64,000 nucleotides of DNA. It comes from Acidovorax sp. T1 (GTDB taxonomy: Bacteria > Pseudomonadota > Gammaproteobacteria > Burkholderiales > Burkholderiaceae_C). The first letter of the stretch is position 1. Every line of letters begins with the position of its first letter. The notes below the pieces were generated by a model. That model was not told the origin of the DNA, searched no databases, and worked only from the letters and a program-made list of their open reading frames with translations. Of the stretch, positions 37,639 through 48,050 are shown in pieces. The stretch is taken from contig NZ_CP021648.1 of the NCBI RefSeq assembly GCF_002176815.1, forward strand, positions 1,434,001 to 1,498,000. The letters are read 5' to 3'. The translations under genes and the position numbers were made by a program.

Positions 37639-37952
37639 TCCGACCGTCCTGCCTGGGGGAATTTGGGGTGGCCAAGGGTGGGGGAATTTGACCTGGCCAT
37701 CGGGGAGGGAAGTTTTCGAAAATTGTGAAGCTGTCGGTGTGGGCGACAGTATTTACATGCTGACAACGTCCAATCGCTATCCCACCCTTGCAACGAAAGC
37801 ACTCATGGACTTTGTCAGCGATCACCTGAAAAACCAGGCGCCTCAATGGCATGCCCGTTGAAATTCGGTTTCAGACCTTTGTCCAACCCCTGCTTTTTTG
37901 ACGGTCGATAGGGCTAAGAATCCCACTTTTCAGGGGCAAGGTCACCGCGGGT

Positions 37953-37971
37953 AACACCTTGAAAGGGGGGC
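37953..37971 (+). repeat. Solitary copy of the IS4-element terminal repeat
   Basis: AACACCTTGAAAGGGGGGC differs at one of 19 positions from the right terminal repeat of the IS4-family element at 52489-52507. No transposase sequence adjoins it. Confidence 0.6.
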
Positions 37972-38078
37972 TAAGGCTGAGGGGCGCTTTGTCTGCACAC
38001 CGCTGGTGCGTTTTGGTTTGTCGTCACCGAACCATGCAGGGGGTCTGCAGCGGCGCTTTTTATATCAAATTGGGTTCT

Positions 38079-38121
38079 TACGCTTGTTGCACAAGCGCAA
38101 GCAGCTATAAATTTGATAGTT
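38079..38121 (+). repeat. Dispersed palindromic repeat
   Basis: A family copy: CGCTTGTTGC, then ACAAGCGCAAGCAGCTATAA and ATTTGATAG. It lies upstream of the hut transporter promoter. Confidence 0.85.
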
Positions 38122-38219
38122 GATTGTGTTGAAAACCCCACCCAATAGCCGTTGCCACAGGTTGGCCCTTTTCTTGCTGTGTATTGGCAGCATCACTTTC
38201 AGCTGTTTTTGGTGTTTAC

Positions 38220-38233
38220 CCTGTATAGACAGG
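38220..38233. promoter_or_regulatory. Putative HutC operator upstream of the hut ABC transporter
   Basis: CCTGTATAGACAGG is a palindrome similar to the site before hutH (CTTGTATATACAGG) and to the CTTGTATATACAAG pattern known for HutC of pseudomonads. It lies 85 bp before the first transporter gene. Confidence 0.7.
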
Positions 38234-38317
38234 TATACCAGGGTGCCATGATGGCGGCCGATGTGCACGGGTGCACCGGCTGGAGTGGGGCAAGGTACTT
38301 TCTTCAAACAGGAGCAG

Positions 38318-39286
38318 ATGATGACTCGATCGGTTGTGAAATGGACGTCGCTGGCAGCGGCAACGGCATGCATGATGGCCCTGGCCGCACCGGCCCAGGC
38401 GCAGGACACCAAAATCGTGCTGGGCATGTCCGGCTGGACGGGCTTTGCGCCGCTCACCCTGGCCGACAAAGCGGGCATCTTCAAGAAGAATGGGCTGGAC
38501 GTGGAGATCAAGATGATTCCGCAAAAGGACCGCCACCTCGCCCTGGCATCCAAGTCCATCCAGTGCGCCGCCACCACGGTCGAAACGCATGTGGCCTGGA
38601 ACGCTAATGGCGTGCCCATCGTGCAGATCTTCCAGATGGATAAGTCCTATGGCGCTGACGGCATCGCGGTGCGCGGCGACATCAAGAGCTTTGCCGACCT
38701 CAAGGGCAAGACCATCGGCGTGGATGCGCCCGGCACCGCCCCGTACTTTGGCCTGGCCTGGATGCTGAGCAAGAACGGCATGAGCCTCAAGGACGTGAAG
38801 ACCACCACGCTGTCGCCCCAGGCGGCTGCACAAGCCTTTGTGGCGGGCCAGAACGATGCCGCCATGACCTACGAGCCGTACCTCTCCACCGTGCGCGACA
38901 ACCCTGCTGCGGGCAAGATTTTGGCCACCACGCTTGACTACCCCATGGTGATGGACACCGTGGGCTGCGACCCTACCTGGCTCAAGGCCAACGGCAAGGC
39001 CGCGCAGGCGCTGGCCAACTCGTACTTCCAGGCGCTGGACATGATCAAGGCCGACCCTGCCAAGTCCAACGAGATCATGGGTGCTGCCGTCAAGCAGACG
39101 GGCGAGCAGTTCGCCAAGTCGTCGTCCTTCCTGCGCTGGCAGGACAAGGCTGCCAACCAGAAGTTCTTTGCGGGCGAGCTGACCACCTTCATGAAGGACG
39201 CCACGGCCATCTTGTTGGAGGCGGGCATCATCCGCAAGGCGAATGAAGATTTGGCAGTGACCTTCGACGCGAGCTTCATCAAATAA
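38318..39286 (+). CDS. ABC transporter substrate-binding protein, NMT1/THI5-like, hut-linked
   Basis: A 322-residue periplasmic binding protein. The signal peptide is about 28 residues, ending APAQAQ. The mature part starts DTKIVLGMSGWTGFAPL and has GKTIGVDAPGTAPYFGLAWM and DAAMTYEPYLSTV, as in the NMT1/SsuA/TauA superfamily. Two adjacent ATG codons (38318, 38321) follow GGAG. The gene begins a transporter-hutC-hutHUDIFG series behind a HutC-like operator. Histidine, urocanate or a related imidazole compound is therefore the likely ligand, but this is inference from position. Confidence 0.88.
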   Translation: MMTRSVVKWTSLAAATACMMALAAPAQAQDTKIVLGMSGWTGFAPLTLADKAGIFKKNGLDVEIKMIPQKDRHLALASKSIQCAATTVETHVAWNANGVPIVQIFQMDKSYGADGIAVRGDIKSFADLKGKTIGVDAPGTAPYFGLAWMLSKNGMSLKDVKTTTLSPQAAAQAFVAGQNDAAMTYEPYLSTVRDNPAAGKILATTLDYPMVMDTVGCDPTWLKANGKAAQALANSYFQALDMIKADPAKSNEIMGAAVKQTGEQFAKSSSFLRWQDKAANQKFFAGELTTFMKDATAILLEAGIIRKANEDLAVTFDASFIK

Positions 39287-39307
39287 GAGCAGGAAGAAGA
39301 ACGCGCC

Positions 39308-40140
39308 ATGTCTGCTGTGCAACCCCTGTCTGTGACCACGCCAAAGGCCCCCGGGCGCCGACGCTCACTGGCCCCTCTGGAGCCTGTGAGCGCCCGTGCC
39401 CGCTGGCTGCTGGGCTTTGGTTTTTTTGTGTTGTTCGTGCTGGTGTGGGCGTTCTTCACGCTGGGCGGCTTCGTGTCACCCACCTTCCTGGCCAGCCCCG
39501 TCACCATGGCCAAGGAGGGCTGGCTACTGTTCAGCGAATACGGCTTTCACAAAGACATCGGCATGACGGTGTGGCGCGTGTTCGGCGGCTTCATCCTGGC
39601 CGCTGTCATCGCCGTGCCGCTGGGCATCGCGATGGGTGCCTACAAGGGCATTGAGGCCTTCTTTGAGCCCTTCGTTTCGTTCTGCCGCTACCTGCCTGCA
39701 TCGGCCTTCATCCCGCTGTTGATCCTGTGGGCGGGCATTGGCGAGGCACAGAAGATCCTCGTCATCTTCATCGGCTCGGTCTTTCAGATCACGCTGATGG
39801 TGGCCGTCACCGTGGGGGGGGCGCGGCGCGACCTGGTGGAAGCTGCTTACACCCTGGGCGCGGGCCACAAGGGCATCGTCACGCGCGTGCTCATCCCTGG
39901 CGCTGCGCCCGAGATCGCCGAGACCCTGCGCCTGGTGCTGGGCTGGGCCTGGACCTATGTGATCGTGGCCGAGCTGATCGGCTCATCCAGCGGCATCGGT
40001 CACATGATCACCGACAGCCAGTCGCTGCTCAACACCGGCCAGATCATCTTCGGCATCATCATCATCGGCCTCATCGGGCTGGTGTCCGACTTCGCCTTCA
40101 AGGCGCTCAACCACCGTCTGTTTGCCTGGAGTTTTGTGCG

Positions 40141-40144
<4 letters not shown>
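39308..40144 (+). CDS. ABC transporter permease, hut-linked
   Basis: A 278-residue inner-membrane permease of the SsuC/TauC type with about six transmembrane segments. The cytoplasmic coupling loop, with its conserved Glu-Ala-Ala-Gly pattern, is represented by GGARRDLVEAAYTLGAG. The stop overlaps the ATP-binding gene's start by 4 bp. An N-terminal hydrophilic stretch of about 35 residues precedes TM1. It works with the binding protein upstream and the ATPase downstream as one importer. Confidence 0.92.
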
Positions 40145-40920
<776 letters not shown>

Positions 40921-40938
40921 TCTGAAAACGCACATCCC

Positions 40939-41751
40939 ATGAGCGCCCGTCTTTCCCGCAGCACCGTAGCCACTGCACCCCGCAGAGCCTCGCCTGCCAA
41001 GGCCGTGGCAGCCGTGGCTGCGCCCGCACCGGCGATGGCGCTGTACGAGCAGATCAAGGACCACATCTCGCGCAAGATCCAGGAAGGCATCTGGCGCGCG
41101 GGCGACCGCCTGCCGTCCGAAAACGAGCTGGTCACCCAGTTCGGCATCTCGCGCATGACGGTGAACCGCGCGCTGCGCGAACTGGTGGAGCAGGGCCGCA
41201 TCGTGCGCGTGGCAGGTGTGGGCAGCTTCGTGGCGGAAGACAAGCCCCAGTCCACGCTGCTGCAGATCGCCAACCTCGCGAGCGAAATCCGCCAGCGGGG
41301 GCACGACTACCGATGCGACGTGCTGGCCGTGGAGCGCATCTCGGCCACGCTCGAAGTGGCGGCAGCGCTGGACCTGCGCACGGGCGAGTCGGTGTTCCAC
41401 TCGCTGTGCGTCCACCGCGAGGATGGCCTGCCCGTCCAACTGGAAGACCGCCACGTGAACCCGCGCCAGGTGCCCCAGTTCGCCGCGCAGGACTTCACGC
41501 AACTGCAACCCTCCGAATACCTGGTGCGCAACGTGCCGTTCGACCAGATCGAGCATGTGGTCGATGCCGTCATGCCCACCGCCGAGCAGGCCGCGCTGCT
41601 GGAGATGTCTCCGCAGGAGCCCTGCCTGCTGCTCACCCGCCGCACCTGGTCGCGCGGGGTGCCCATCACCGTGGTGCGGTGTTTGCACCCCGCCACCCGC
41701 TACCGTTTGGGCAGCCGCTTCCGGGCCGACGGCAACCCCGTCGCTGGTTGA
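40939..41751 (+). CDS. hutC: Histidine utilization repressor HutC (GntR/HutC family)
   Basis: A 270-residue repressor. An Ala/Arg-rich head of about 30 residues is followed by the GntR winged helix ([18 protein letters not shown], then [20 protein letters not shown]). The C-terminal UTRA effector domain covers about 110-260 ([29 protein letters not shown]). In the known systems it binds urocanate and releases its operators. Operator-like palindromes precede the transporter (38220) and hutH (41796), so hutC is likely autoregulated through the first. Confidence 0.95.
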   Translation: MSARLSRSTVATAPRRASPAKAVAAVAAPAPAMALYEQIKDHISRKIQEGIWRAGDRLPSENELVTQFGISRMTVNRALRELVEQGRIVRVAGVGSFVAEDKPQSTLLQIANLASEIRQRGHDYRCDVLAVERISATLEVAAALDLRTGESVFHSLCVHREDGLPVQLEDRHVNPRQVPQFAAQDFTQLQPSEYLVRNVPFDQIEHVVDAVMPTAEQAALLEMSPQEPCLLLTRRTWSRGVPITVVRCLHPATRYRLGSRFRADGNPVAG

Positions 41752-41795
41752 TGGCTGTTGGTCAAAAGCCCCAGAATTTCTTTCGCTTGTACCTA

Positions 41796-41809
41796 CTTGT
41801 ATATACAGG
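41796..41809. promoter_or_regulatory. Putative HutC operator upstream of hutH
   Basis: CTTGTATATACAGG lies 9 bp before the hutH start codon and 45 bp after hutC. It matches the HutC palindrome of pseudomonads except in the last bases, and resembles the site at 38220. Confidence 0.75.
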
Positions 41810-41818
41810 ATCAACACC

Positions 41819-43360
41819 ATGACAAAAGCCACCACTTCCTCCCTGACCCTGCTCCCCGGCCATGTGTCGTTGGCCGCTCTGCGCAGCATCTATGCCGCGC
41901 CCGTGCAATTGTCGCTGGACCCGTCCGCGCGCGCCCTCATGCAGGCGTCGCTGGCCACGGTGCAGCGCATCGTGGACGAAGACCAGGTGGTCTATGGCAT
42001 CAACACCGGCTTTGGAAAGCTCGCCAGCACCAAGATCGCCCACGCGCGCCTGGCCGAGTTGCAGCGCAACCTGGTGCTGTCGCACAGCGTGGGCACGGGC
42101 GATGCGCTGGCGGACGATGTGGTGCGCCTCATCCTTGCGACCAAGGCCATCAGCCTGGCGCGCGGCCACTCCGGCATCCGGCCTGAAATCGTGGATGCGC
42201 TGCTGGCCATGGCGAACGCCAATGTGCTTCCTGTTATTCCGGCCAAGGGCTCGGTCGGCGCGTCGGGTGACCTGGCGCCGCTCGCCCACCTGGCCTGTGT
42301 GCTAATCGGTGAAGGGCAGGCCAAGGTGAATGGCACGGTGGTGTCGGGGGCCGAGGCCATGCGCTCTATCGGCCTTGCACCGTTCGTGCTGGGTCCCAAG
42401 GAAGGGCTGGCGCTGCTCAACGGCACGCAGGTGTCCACCTCGCTCGCGCTGGCCGGGCTGTTTGGTGCCGAGAGCGTGTTCGCTGCCGCGCTGGTGGCAG
42501 GCTGTCTGTCGCTCGAAGCCATCAAGGGTTCGGTCAAGCCGTTTGATGCACGCATCCACGAGGCACGCGGCCAGACCGGGCAGATCGCCGTGGCCGCTGC
42601 CGTGCGCGCGCTGCTCGATGGCAGCGCCATCGATACCTCGCACCCCAACTGCGGCCGCGTGCAAGACCCGTATTCCATCCGCTGCGTGCCGCAGGTGATG
42701 GGCGCGTGCCTCGATAACCTGCACCATGCCGCACGCGTGCTCACCATCGAGGCGAATGCGGCGTCTGACAATCCGCTCGTTTTTGACAACGGCGACGTGA
42801 TCTCCGGCGGCAACTTCCACGCCGAGCCCGTGGCCTTCGTGGCAGACATCATCGCACTGGCCGTGGCCGAGATTGGCGCCATCTCCGAGCGCCGCCTGTC
42901 GCTGCTGCTGGACCCAGGTCTCTCAGGCCTGCCCGCCTTCCTGATCCGCGACAGCGGCGTCAATTCAGGCTTCATGATCGCCCAGGTCACCGCTGCAGCG
43001 CTGGCGGCCGAGAACCAATGCCTGGCCAACCCCAGCAGCGTGACCAGCCTGCCCACATCGGCCAACCAGGAAGACCATGTCTCCATGGCCACCTACGGCG
43101 CGCGGCGCCTGGGCGACATGGTGCGCAATGCGGCGGTGATGGTGGGCATCGAAGCCATGGCCGCTGCCCAGGGCATGGAGTTCGACCGTGCCTTGAAGTC
43201 ATCGCCTTTGGTGGAAGACCAGTTCGCCGCCATCCGCCAGCGCGTGGCGTATCTGGAGCAGGACCGCTACCTCGCCACCGACATCGAAGCGATGCGCGAG
43301 TGGGCGATGCACACGCCGTGGCCTGCGCCGCTGCTGCAGTGCCTGCCCAGCCACGCCTGA
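41819..43360 (+). CDS. hutH: Histidine ammonia-lyase
   Basis: A 513-residue enzyme that deaminates histidine to urocanate, the first step of histidine breakdown. The self-forming MIO electrophile comes from Ala148-Ser149-Gly150 in [14 protein letters not shown]. The active-site region [12 protein letters not shown] and the C-terminal [15 protein letters not shown] are present. The ATG at 41819 gives the expected N-terminus. It is the first enzyme gene after hutC and has an operator-like site just upstream. Confidence 0.97.
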   Translation: MTKATTSSLTLLPGHVSLAALRSIYAAPVQLSLDPSARALMQASLATVQRIVDEDQVVYGINTGFGKLASTKIAHARLAELQRNLVLSHSVGTGDALADDVVRLILATKAISLARGHSGIRPEIVDALLAMANANVLPVIPAKGSVGASGDLAPLAHLACVLIGEGQAKVNGTVVSGAEAMRSIGLAPFVLGPKEGLALLNGTQVSTSLALAGLFGAESVFAAALVAGCLSLEAIKGSVKPFDARIHEARGQTGQIAVAAAVRALLDGSAIDTSHPNCGRVQDPYSIRCVPQVMGACLDNLHHAARVLTIEANAASDNPLVFDNGDVISGGNFHAEPVAFVADIIALAVAEIGAISERRLSLLLDPGLSGLPAFLIRDSGVNSGFMIAQVTAAALAAENQCLANPSSVTSLPTSANQEDHVSMATYGARRLGDMVRNAAVMVGIEAMAAAQGMEFDRALKSSPLVEDQFAAIRQRVAYLEQDRYLATDIEAMREWAMHTPWPAPLLQCLPSHA

Positions 43361-43400
43361 TTTCCTTCCATTCACACCCATCGATTCCCAGGAGCCCACC

Positions 43401-45137
43401 ATGAACGCCAACGACGCCATCATCGCTGCCGCAGCTTCCTCCATCCCCAGCACCGACCCGCGCCACGACGCCAGCCGCGTGATCCGCGCGCCGCGCGGCA
43501 ACCAGCTCACCTGCAAGAGCTGGCTCACCGAGGCCGCCTACCGCATGATCCAGAACAACCTGGACGCCGAAGTGGCCGAGCGCCCACAAGACCTGGTGGT
43601 GTACGGCGGCATCGGCCGCGCCGCGCGCAACTGGGAGTGCTATGACCAGATCCTCGCCTCGCTCAAGGACCTGAACGACGACGAAACCCTGCTCATCCAG
43701 TCCGGCAAGCCCGTGGGCGTGTTCAAGACCCACGCCAACGCGCCCCGCGTGCTGCTGGCCAACTCCAACCTGGTGCCCAAGTGGGCCAACTGGGAGCACT
43801 TCAGCGAGCTGGACCAGAAGGGCCTGTTCATGTACGGCCAGATGACGGCGGGCAGCTGGATCTACATCGGCACGCAGGGCATCGTGCAGGGCACCTACGA
43901 GACCTTTGCCGAGGCAGGCCGCAAGCACTACGGCGGCTCGCTGGAGGGCAAGTGGATCCTGACTGCGGGCCTGGGCGGCATGGGCGGCGCGCAGCCACTG
44001 GCCGCCACCTTTGCGGGTGCGGTGTCGCTCAACATCGAGTGCCAGCAAAGCAGCATCGACTTTCGCCTGCGCACACGCTACGTGGACAAGCAGGCGCGTG
44101 ACATCGACCATGCGTTTGAACTCATCCAGCAGCACACGGCGGCCAAGGAAGCTATCTCCATCGCGCTACTGGGCAATGCGGCCGACGTGCTGCCTGAACT
44201 GGTGAAGCGTGCCCAGGCAGGTGGCTTGAAGCCCGATTTGGTAACCGACCAGACCTCGGCCCACGACCTCGTCAACGGCTACCTGCCCGCAGGCTGGACC
44301 GTGGCGCAGTGGCGCGCCGCGCAGCAGGACGTGACGCAGCACGAAGCGCTGAAGAAAGCCGCCGCCAAATCCTGCGCCGTGCATGTGCAGGCCATGCTCG
44401 ACTTCCAGTCGATGGGCATCCCGGTGGTGGACTATGGCAACAACATCCGCCAAGTGGCATTTGATGAAGGCGTTAAGAACGCGTTCGACTTCCCTGGCTT
44501 CGTGCCTGCCTACATCCGCCCGCTGTTCTGCGAAGGCAAAGGGCCGTTCCGTTGGGTGGCGCTGTCGGGGGACCCGGAGGACATCCGCAAGACCGACGCC
44601 AAGATCAAGGAGCTGTTCCCCGAGAACAAACACGTGCACCGCTGGCTCGACATGGCGGGCGAGCGCATCGCCTTCCAGGGCTTGCCCGCGCGCATCTGCT
44701 GGCTGGGCCTGGGCGAGCGCCACATCGCGGGCCTGGCCTTCAACGAGATGGTCAAGAGCGGCGAGCTCAAGGCGCCCATCGTCATCGGCCGCGACCACCT
44801 GGACACTGGCAGCGTGGCCAGCCCCAACCGCGAGACCGAAGGCATGAAGGACGGCACCGACGCCGTGAGCGACTGGCCGCTGCTCAATGCGCTGCTCAAC
44901 ACTTCGGGCGGCGCCACCTGGGTCAGCCTGCACCACGGCGGCGGCGTGGGCATGGGCTACTCGCAGCACTCGGGCATGGTCATCGTGGCCGATGGCACCG
45001 AAGCAGCGGCTCAGCGCCTTGCCAATGTGCTGGTCAACGACTGCGGCAGCGGTGTGATGCGCCATGCCGACGCGGGTTATGAACTGGCGGTGGAGACGGC
45101 CAAGAAGCAGGGGCTGAAGCTGCCGATGGTGAAGTGA
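43401..45137 (+). CDS. hutU: Urocanate hydratase
   Basis: A 578-residue NAD+-dependent enzyme that converts urocanate to imidazolone propionate, using NAD+ as an electrophile. The NAD-binding part includes [20 protein letters not shown]. The C-terminal [20 protein letters not shown] holds conserved catalytic residues; [14 protein letters not shown] contains the conserved Cys. It starts 40 bp after hutH and ends directly against the next gene. Confidence 0.97.
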   Translation: MNANDAIIAAAASSIPSTDPRHDASRVIRAPRGNQLTCKSWLTEAAYRMIQNNLDAEVAERPQDLVVYGGIGRAARNWECYDQILASLKDLNDDETLLIQSGKPVGVFKTHANAPRVLLANSNLVPKWANWEHFSELDQKGLFMYGQMTAGSWIYIGTQGIVQGTYETFAEAGRKHYGGSLEGKWILTAGLGGMGGAQPLAATFAGAVSLNIECQQSSIDFRLRTRYVDKQARDIDHAFELIQQHTAAKEAISIALLGNAADVLPELVKRAQAGGLKPDLVTDQTSAHDLVNGYLPAGWTVAQWRAAQQDVTQHEALKKAAAKSCAVHVQAMLDFQSMGIPVVDYGNNIRQVAFDEGVKNAFDFPGFVPAYIRPLFCEGKGPFRWVALSGDPEDIRKTDAKIKELFPENKHVHRWLDMAGERIAFQGLPARICWLGLGERHIAGLAFNEMVKSGELKAPIVIGRDHLDTGSVASPNRETEGMKDGTDAVSDWPLLNALLNTSGGATWVSLHHGGGVGMGYSQHSGMVIVADGTEAAAQRLANVLVNDCGSGVMRHADAGYELAVETAKKQGLKLPMVK

Positions 45138-45995
45138 ATGGCCAGCTTTGCACAACGCCTGCAGGAGCGACTGAGCGACGCGCAGGTGGCAGACTTCGCC
45201 CGCGACGGCGCCATCTGCATCAAGCAGCTGCTCACGCCCGAAGAGGTAGCGCTGCTGCGCGACGGCATCGATGCCAACCTGGCCGCACCCAGCCTGCGCG
45301 CCAAGGTGGCCAGCCGCCCCGATGACCCGGGCCGCTTCTTCGAGGACTTCTGCAACTGGCAAGACATCCCGCAATTTGGCCGCTTCGTGCACGAGACGCC
45401 GCTGGCCCTGGTCGCGCAGCGGCTTATGCAATCGCGCACCGTGCGGCTGTACCACGACCATGTGTTGGTGAAAGAGCCGGGCACGCGCCAGCGCACACCG
45501 TGGCACCAGGACCAGCCCTACTACAACATCGACGGCAAACAGAACGTGAGCATGTGGATTCCGGTCGATCCGGTGTCCCGCGCTGCCACGCTTGAATTCG
45601 TGGCCGGTTCACACAAGGGCCCCTGGCTCATGCCGCGCACCTTCATGGACAACCAGGCCAAGTGGTTCCCCGAAGGCAGCCTGCAGGACTTGCCCAATGT
45701 CGAGGCCGACCGCGACGCCTTCCCCATCGTGGGCTGGGAGATCGAGCCCGGCGACGTGGTGTGTTTCCACATGCTCACGCTGCATGCGGCGGGTGGGGTG
45801 GAAGGCACCAACCGCCGCCGCGTGTTCTCGGTGCGATTCCTCGGTGACGACACGCGCCATGCGCCCCGCCCGTGGAAGACATCGCCCGAGTTTCCTGGCC
45901 TGGCCGATGAGCTGCCCGCCGGGGCCGAGATGAATCACCCGCTGTTCCCGCTGCTGGTGGATGGTGCGCCGACGCAGCGGGGTAACGTCGCATGA
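45138..45995 (+). CDS. Phytanoyl-CoA dioxygenase (PhyH) family protein within the hut operon
   Basis: A 285-residue Fe(II)/2-oxoglutarate-dependent oxygenase candidate. The metal triad is visible: the HxD in TPWHQDQPYY and the distal His in MLTLHAAGGV. A 2-oxoglutarate-binding Arg is likely in RRRVFSVRF. Additional family blocks are LYHDHVLVKEPG and SRAATLEFVAGSHKGPW. Its start follows the hutU stop directly and it overlaps hutD by 4 bp, so it is embedded in the operon. It is not part of the standard histidine pathway. It may hydroxylate or otherwise process a histidine-derived or imidazole compound; that is speculation. Confidence 0.88.
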   Translation: MASFAQRLQERLSDAQVADFARDGAICIKQLLTPEEVALLRDGIDANLAAPSLRAKVASRPDDPGRFFEDFCNWQDIPQFGRFVHETPLALVAQRLMQSRTVRLYHDHVLVKEPGTRQRTPWHQDQPYYNIDGKQNVSMWIPVDPVSRAATLEFVAGSHKGPWLMPRTFMDNQAKWFPEGSLQDLPNVEADRDAFPIVGWEIEPGDVVCFHMLTLHAAGGVEGTNRRRVFSVRFLGDDTRHAPRPWKTSPEFPGLADELPAGAEMNHPLFPLLVDGAPTQRGNVA

Positions 45996-46660
45996 TGGCG
46001 TTTTTTGACCTGGCCGACCTATCTTCTGTGCCCTGGAAGAACGGTGGCGGTAGCACGCAGGAGCTGGTTTGCTGGCCACCCGGTGCCGGCATGGACGGCT
46101 TTGAATGGCGTGTGAGTGTGGCCACCATTGCCACCCCCGGGCCTTTCTCGGCTTTCCCCGGGGTGGATCGGCAGATCATGCTGCTGGGGGGCGATGGTGT
46201 GCATCTGCAGGGTGCTGGTGGCCGTTGGGAGCATACGCTGGACCAGCGTTGGCACCCGTTTGCCTTCTCGGGCGATGAGCCCGTGGATTGCCGCATGCGG
46301 GGTGGCGCCTCGACCGACTTCAATCTCATGCTGCGCCGGGGCGCCTGGCGCGGCACGCTGCAAGTGGTGCGTGACGCGCAGCAGCTTGCCCACGCCCCTG
46401 CTGGCCTTTGTATGGTGCTGCAGGGCACCTGGGTTTTTTGCGGCGACGGTGGTAACCCGCGTTCGCTGATGGCGGGGCAGGGGGCCTGGTGGGTCAATGG
46501 ACCTGCCGAAGCCAATGGCAATGGCGCGCAGGTGGGCGACGGCGGGGTTGCGAGCACCCGCCTCGAACCCCTCGGTGACACGAGCGGTGTGCGGCAGCAA
46601 GGTGCAGACCCCGTTCTGGCTTTTGTGGCGCTGCAGCCTTTCATTTCGACAGAAATATGA
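45992..46660 (+). CDS. hutD: HutD family protein
   Basis: A 222-residue bicupin-like protein of the HutD family. The N-terminal signature SSVPWKNGGGSTQELVCWP and WRVSVATIATPGPFSAFPG blocks are present, followed by VDRQIMLLGGDGV. HutD is encoded in many hut loci and has been proposed to limit pathway intermediates such as urocanate; its mechanism is not settled. The ATG at 45992 overlaps the preceding gene by 4 bp. A palindromic repeat separates it from hutI. Confidence 0.9.
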   Translation: MMAFFDLADLSSVPWKNGGGSTQELVCWPPGAGMDGFEWRVSVATIATPGPFSAFPGVDRQIMLLGGDGVHLQGAGGRWEHTLDQRWHPFAFSGDEPVDCRMRGGASTDFNLMLRRGAWRGTLQVVRDAQQLAHAPAGLCMVLQGTWVFCGDGGNPRSLMAGQGAWWVNGPAEANGNGAQVGDGGVASTRLEPLGDTSGVRQQGADPVLAFVALQPFISTEI

Positions 46661-46672
46661 TTAAAAATGGCC

Positions 46673-46719
46673 GCTAGCGCTTTATTTATAAGCGTAAGCA
46701 GCTATTAATTGAGTAGCAA
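46673..46719 (+). repeat. Dispersed palindromic repeat
   Basis: A family copy: TAGCGCTTTA, spacer, AAGCGTAAGCAGCTATTAAT and GAGTAGCAA. It fills the 67-bp hutD-hutI gap and ends 8 bp before the hutI start, so hutI lacks a clear ribosome-binding site. Confidence 0.85.
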
Positions 46720-46727
46720 TTACATCC

Positions 46728-48050
46728 ATGAACACGTTTGCAAACCCGCAGATTCAGGGCGAGCTCTCCCGGCTTTCATCGGCCCCCATGGCGGACGGCG
46801 TCTGGTCGGGCCTGCGACCCGTTGCCCCTTTGTGGGTGGCCGATGTGGCGGTGCCTGAGGGGCAACCCGCCAGCGTGGTGGTGCAAAGTGGCATGGTGCG
46901 CTGGGTGGGGCCGCACGCGCAGTTGCCATCGGCCTTCAGCGCTTTGCCCCGGTTTGACGGCCAGGGCGCCATCGCCACGCCCGGCCTGGTCGATTGCCAC
47001 ACCCATTTGGTCTACGGCGGCCAGCGCGCCAACGAATTCGCCATGCGCCTGGCCGGCGCCACCTATGAAGAGGTGGCCAAGGCGGGCGGGGGCATCGTGT
47101 CGTCGGTCAAGGCCACGCGCGAGGCGTCGGAGGACGAGCTGTTCGCGCTGGCCTTGCCGCGCCTGCAGGCCTTGCTGGCAGAGGGCGTGTGCGCCATCGA
47201 GATCAAGTCTGGCTATGGGCTGGCTTTGGCCCATGAGCGCAAGCAGCTGCGCGTGGCGCGCCGCCTGGGCGAGGCGTTCGGCGTGACGGTACGCACCACC
47301 TTTCTCGGCGCGCATGCGTTGCCACCGGAGTACGCGGGCCGCAGCCAGGCGTACACCGACCTCGTCTGCCACGAGATGCTGCCCGCGCTGGCGGCCGAGG
47401 GCCTGGTGGATGCAGTGGACGTGTTTTGCGAACGCATCGCCTTCACCTTGGCGGAAACGGAGCAAGTGTTTCAGGCGGCACAAAAGCTTGGCATCCCCGT
47501 CAAGCTGCACGCCGAGCAACTGTCGGACATGGGCGGCGCAGTGATGGCCGCGCGCTATGGCGCGCTGTCGTGTGATCACATCGAACACTTATCGGCCGAC
47601 GGCATCGCCGCCATGAAGGCGGGCGGCACCGTGGCCGTGCTGCTGCCGGGCGCCTACTACACGCTGCGCGACACGCAGCTGCCCCCCATCGCGCAGTTGC
47701 GCGAAGCGGGCGTGCCCATGGCCGTCTCCACCGACCACAACCCGGGCACCTCGCCTGCACTGAGCCTGCTGCTCATGGCCAACATGGCCTGCACGCTGTT
47801 CCGCCTGACGGTGCCCGAGGCGCTGGCAGGCATCACCACCCATGCCGCGCGCGCATTGGGGCTGCAGGATTCGCAGGGGCTCATTGCGTCGGGCCGACCC
47901 GCCAATTTTGTGCTGTGGCCCGTGGGGGAGGCTGCAGAGTTGGCCTACTGGTTGGGCCACAAGCCCGCCTGCACCATCGTGCGCCAGGGCCGTGTGGCCG
48001 CCGACGGCCTGGGCATTCACACACACCAGGGAGTTCGCCATGGCGCTTGA
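46728..48050 (+). CDS. hutI: Imidazolonepropionase
   Basis: A 440-residue amidohydrolase that opens the imidazolone ring to N-formimidoylglutamate. The metal-binding HTH is in [17 protein letters not shown], and the later ligands in [12 protein letters not shown] and [17 protein letters not shown]. The N-terminus is longer than usual by about 25 residues; no better start was identified. It overlaps hutF by 11 bp. Confidence 0.96.
   Translation: MNTFANPQIQGELSRLSSAPMADGVWSGLRPVAPLWVADVAVPEGQPASVVVQSGMVRWVGPHAQLPSAFSALPRFDGQGAIATPGLVDCHTHLVYGGQRANEFAMRLAGATYEEVAKAGGGIVSSVKATREASEDELFALALPRLQALLAEGVCAIEIKSGYGLALAHERKQLRVARRLGEAFGVTVRTTFLGAHALPPEYAGRSQAYTDLVCHEMLPALAAEGLVDAVDVFCERIAFTLAETEQVFQAAQKLGIPVKLHAEQLSDMGGAVMAARYGALSCDHIEHLSADGIAAMKAGGTVAVLLPGAYYTLRDTQLPPIAQLREAGVPMAVSTDHNPGTSPALSLLLMANMACTLFRLTVPEALAGITTHAARALGLQDSQGLIASGRPANFVLWPVGEAAELAYWLGHKPACTIVRQGRVAADGLGIHTHQGVRHGA

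Larger units (their letters stand above)
35100..37705 (+). mobile_element. IS21-family insertion sequence, about 2.6 kb
   Basis: The element carries istA and istB. The ends are related inverted repeats: CCCTGATGGCCA on the left and CCCCGATGGCCA on the right, read inwards. Each end has two copies of a GGCCA...CAAATTCCCCC-type repeat, as is usual in this family. A 4-bp target duplication AGGG (35096-35099, 37706-37709) flanks it; GAGGG (5 bp) is equally possible if the right end is 37704. It lies within the lysR gene. Confidence 0.92.
34325..37861 (+). pseudogene. LysR family regulator interrupted by an IS21-family element
   Basis: The 5' part (34325-35099) encodes 258 residues. These include the winged HTH (SLTAAAAASGMTRSNASRRL) and most of the effector domain. 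The native frame then enters the IS and ends after 18 IS-encoded residues at 35155. The 3' part (37710-37861) encodes VFENCEAVGVGDSIYMLTTS and about 30 further residues, ending in HAR and a stop. Removing the IS and one copy of the target duplication joins the parts in frame to give a 308-residue protein, the usual LysR length. The gene is divergent from the Bug/hydratase/CoA-transferase operon and was probably its regulator. The truncated product keeps the DNA-binding domain. Confidence 0.92.
37862..38317. other. 456-bp region between the lysR remnant and the hut locus
   Basis: It holds a solitary IS4-type inverted repeat (37953-37971), a palindromic repeat (38079-38121) and a HutC-like operator (38220-38233), followed by the ribosome-binding site of the first hut transporter gene. 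No gene is seen. Confidence 0.65.
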
